Shown here: one piece after another, positions 5,546 through 7,533 of the stretch
Layout of the letters: every line of letters begins with the position of its first letter
Position numbering within the stretch: the stretch's first letter is position 1
Source of the DNA: a bacterium
GTDB taxonomy: Bacteria > BMS3Abin14
Direction of reading: 5' to 3'
Length of the DNA stretch: 7,533 bases
NCBI GenBank assembly: GCA_022865845.1
Contig: JALHUC010000027.1
Location: forward strand, 1-7,533
Translations under genes and position numbers: made by a program
The notes under the pieces: model-generated
What the model was told of the DNA's origin: nothing
Seen by the model: the letters and a program-made list of their open reading frames with translations, nothing else
The model's database searches: none

Positions 5546-6632
5546 ATCAAAACAAGAGTTCGATGTACTGGTTCTCCCCGGTGACGGCATAGGGCTAGAG
5601 GTCACCGAGGAGGCTGTCAAGGTCCTTAAGGCCACAGGGCAGCTTCACGGACTCACTTTTGAAATGAAAACAGCCCTGGTGGGCGGAGCGGCTATCGATG
5701 CCGAGGGAGCGCCTGTAAGTGAAGAAACCATAAAGTTGGCCGCAGATGCGGATGCCGTGCTCATGGGGGCAGTTGGCGGTACCAAATGGGATGATCTTCC
5801 CACTGATAAAAGGCCGGAGAAAGGGCTTCTCGGAATGCGGAAGGCCTTGGATCTTTTTGCCAACCTGCGTCCGGTCCAGGTTTTTGGTCCCCTGGCAGCA
5901 GCATCTACTCTCAAACCTGAGGTAGTTAAAGGAATCGATCTTCTGGTGATCAGGGAACTGGTATCGGACCTTTATTTCGGTGAACCCAGAGGCATCAGGG
6001 ATACGCCCAACGGCCGGGAAGGGTACAACACCATGCGTTATCTGGACTGGGAGGTCGAGCGCGTGGCCAGGAAGGCTTTTGAGATAGCCATGGGACGCCG
6101 GCGCAAGGTCACATCTGTGGATAAGGCCAACGTCCTGGAGACGAGCGCGCTCTGGCGAGAGGTCGTCATCGAAGTGGCCCGTGATTTCCCGGAGGTGGAG
6201 CTGGACCACATGTACGTTGACAACTGCAGCATGCAGCTCATCAGGAACCCGGCACAGTTCGACGTAATCGTGACCGGAAACATTTTCGGGGATATCCTCT
6301 CCGATGAGGCCTCCATGCTCACCGGGTCCATCGGGATGCTGCCATCGGCCAGCCTCGGAGAGGGAGCAGCTCTATACGAACCTGTCCACGGCAGCGCTCC
6401 GGACATAGCCGGGCAGGGAAAAGCCAACCCTCTTGCCATGATCCTGTCCGCTGCCATGATGCTGGAGATAAGCTGCCAGGCACCCGAAGCGGCCGCGTCG
6501 ATACGGGATGCTGTGAACCGTGTTCTGGAAGAAGGTTACAGGACCGGAGATATCGCCGAAGAGGGATCAAGTGTTGTTTCCTGCAGCGAGATGGGTGACC
6601 TGGTGACGGAGCGCCTGAGCGGACAGGGTTAA
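5538..6632 (+). CDS. leuB: 3-isopropylmalate dehydrogenase
   Basis: The 364-residue NAD-dependent enzyme oxidises and decarboxylates 3-isopropylmalate to 2-ketoisocaproate, which a transaminase converts to leucine. Substrate arginines are Arg101, Arg111 (NLRPVQVF) and Arg139 ([15 protein letters not shown]). Tyr146 and Lys196 ([11 protein letters not shown]) are the expected acid-base residues. Asp228, Asp252 and Asp256 should bind the divalent metal. The [20 protein letters not shown] stretch (279-298) forms the NAD site. The [13 protein letters not shown] loop separates it from isocitrate dehydrogenases. Length is typical. Its AAGGAG (5525-5530) lies inside leuD, seven bases before the ATG, and the start overlaps the leuD end. 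The stop TAA shares its last base with the hom ATG. Confidence 0.97.
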   Translation: MAESKQEFDVLVLPGDGIGLEVTEEAVKVLKATGQLHGLTFEMKTALVGGAAIDAEGAPVSEETIKLAADADAVLMGAVGGTKWDDLPTDKRPEKGLLGMRKALDLFANLRPVQVFGPLAAASTLKPEVVKGIDLLVIRELVSDLYFGEPRGIRDTPNGREGYNTMRYLDWEVERVARKAFEIAMGRRRKVTSVDKANVLETSALWREVVIEVARDFPEVELDHMYVDNCSMQLIRNPAQFDVIVTGNIFGDILSDEASMLTGSIGMLPSASLGEGAALYEPVHGSAPDIAGQGKANPLAMILSAAMMLEISCQAPEAAASIRDAVNRVLEEGYRTGDIAEEGSSVVSCSEMGDLVTERLSGQG

Positions 6633-7533
6633 TGAGATCCATTAAGGTCGGAATAATAGGGTTGGGAAACATCGGGTGCGGAACCATGCGCATTCTCACC
6701 GAGAACAGGGATATCCTGAGCGAGCGCATCGGTGCCACCATCGATGTGGTCCATGCAGCGGATCTGGATTTGAGCCGGCCGCGGCCGGTTGATATCCCTC
6801 AGTCCATACTGACCACCGACGCCATGGACATTCTACGGGATCCGCAGGTCCAGATCGTTGTAGAGCTTATCGGCGGTATTGAGCCTGCCAGAAGCTATAT
6901 TCTGGAAGCCATTGAGCAGGGAAAGCATGTTGTGACGGCCAACAAGGCCCTTTTATCGGAGCACTGGCAGGAGTTGGTGGAAAAGGCGGAGGAAAAGGGC
7001 GTCTCCCTGCTTTACGAGGGTAGTGTTGCCGGCGGGATCCCCCTGATCAGAACCATCAAGGTGGGGCTGGTGGCAAACAGGATAAGATCGGTAACCGGGA
7101 TAATAAACGGGACATGCAATTATATCCTTTCAAAGATGTCTTCGGAAAAGCTGACTTTTGATGAGGCCCTGGCCATGGCCCAGGAAAAGGGTTATGCGGA
7201 AGCTGATCCGGCCATGGATATAGAGGGCATAGACGCTGCTCAGAAGCTGTCTATCCTGGTGAACCTGTGTTTTGACGTTCCTGTGTCCTACCAGGATCTA
7301 CCTTACCAGGGCATTACTGAACTGACCTCCATGGACATCGAGATGGCTGAGGAGTTCGGTTACCGCGTAAAGCTGCTGGCCTCGGCCCGGAGTACGACCA
7401 GGAATTCGCATAGGGAGTTGGAGGCCTGGGTGCACCCGGCTCTGGTGCCTGAGAAACATCCCCTTGCCTCAGTGGATAACGTATTTAACGCAGTTTACAT
7501 AGAGGACGACAACCTGGGTCCATCATTGTATTA
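6632..7533 (+). CDS. hom: Homoserine dehydrogenase (partial, right edge)
   Basis: The frame starts at the ATG of TAATG, sharing one base with the leuB stop, and stays open for 300 codons to the window edge. GIIGLGNIGCGT (8-18) is the nucleotide-binding loop. HVVTANKALL (99-108) carries the conserved Asn-Lys pair (Lys105). EGSVAGGIPLI (129-139), GIINGTCNYIL (156-166) and GYAEADPAMDIEGIDAAQKL (187-206) are homoserine dehydrogenase signatures, the last with catalytic Lys205. The enzyme reduces aspartate semialdehyde to homoserine, leading to threonine and methionine. Bacterial forms of about 430 residues end in an ACT domain for threonine feedback; if present, it lies beyond the edge. There is no aspartokinase domain at the N-terminus, so it is not a ThrA-type fusion. 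No clear Shine-Dalgarno is visible, so coupling to leuB translation is likely. Confidence 0.95.
   Translation, partial: MRSIKVGIIGLGNIGCGTMRILTENRDILSERIGATIDVVHAADLDLSRPRPVDIPQSILTTDAMDILRDPQVQIVVELIGGIEPARSYILEAIEQGKHVVTANKALLSEHWQELVEKAEEKGVSLLYEGSVAGGIPLIRTIKVGLVANRIRSVTGIINGTCNYILSKMSSEKLTFDEALAMAQEKGYAEADPAMDIEGIDAAQKLSILVNLCFDVPVSYQDLPYQGITELTSMDIEMAEEFGYRVKLLASARSTTRNSHRELEAWVHPALVPEKHPLASVDNVFNAVYIEDDNLGPSLY

Overview
The window is a compact, single-strand stretch of housekeeping metabolism. Every gene reads on the + strand. In order it holds the 3' end of ilvC, then psd, pssA, a 355-bp spacer, leuA, leuC, leuD, leuB, and a homoserine dehydrogenase gene (hom) cut by the right edge. 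I see no tRNA, rRNA, CRISPR array, transposase gene or phage gene. The protein-coding part is ordinary; the unusual sequence is in the three longer spacers.

Organism: a Gram-negative bacterium of moderately high G+C. The order ilvC-psd-pssA-leuA is, as I recall it, typical of the former Deltaproteobacteria (Desulfobacterota / Geobacter-like lineages). The LeuC and LeuD proteins are of the shorter 'archaeal/type 2' class. This assignment comes from gene order and protein type remembered from the families, not from a search, so it is tentative.

Layout: positions 1-813 hold the ilvC end and psd, 12 bp apart. pssA follows at 825-1619, after only 11 bp. Positions 1620-1974 are the largest gap. 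They contain a 25-codon mini-ORF behind a strong Shine-Dalgarno, then a 169-bp MITE-like element with imperfect 23-bp terminal inverted repeats and several internal hairpins, then a possible hairpin that would mask the leuA ribosome-binding site. leuA (1975-3522), leuC (3636-4901), leuD (5036-5545) and leuB (5538-6632) follow. leuD/leuB overlap by 8 bp and leuB/hom by 1 bp (TAATG), which suggests translational coupling. The leuA-leuC and leuC-leuD spacers each carry heptanucleotide repeat arrays in two halves of opposite orientation. A perfect 12-bp inverted repeat brackets the leuC stop codon.

How the genes work together: IlvC belongs to the common valine/isoleucine/leucine route that supplies 2-ketoisovalerate. 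LeuA, LeuCD and LeuB convert that to 2-ketoisocaproate, the leucine precursor. Hom begins the threonine/methionine branch, and threonine feeds isoleucine synthesis. PssA and Psd are consecutive steps making phosphatidylethanolamine (CDP-diacylglycerol to phosphatidylserine to phosphatidylethanolamine) and sit inside the amino-acid cluster.
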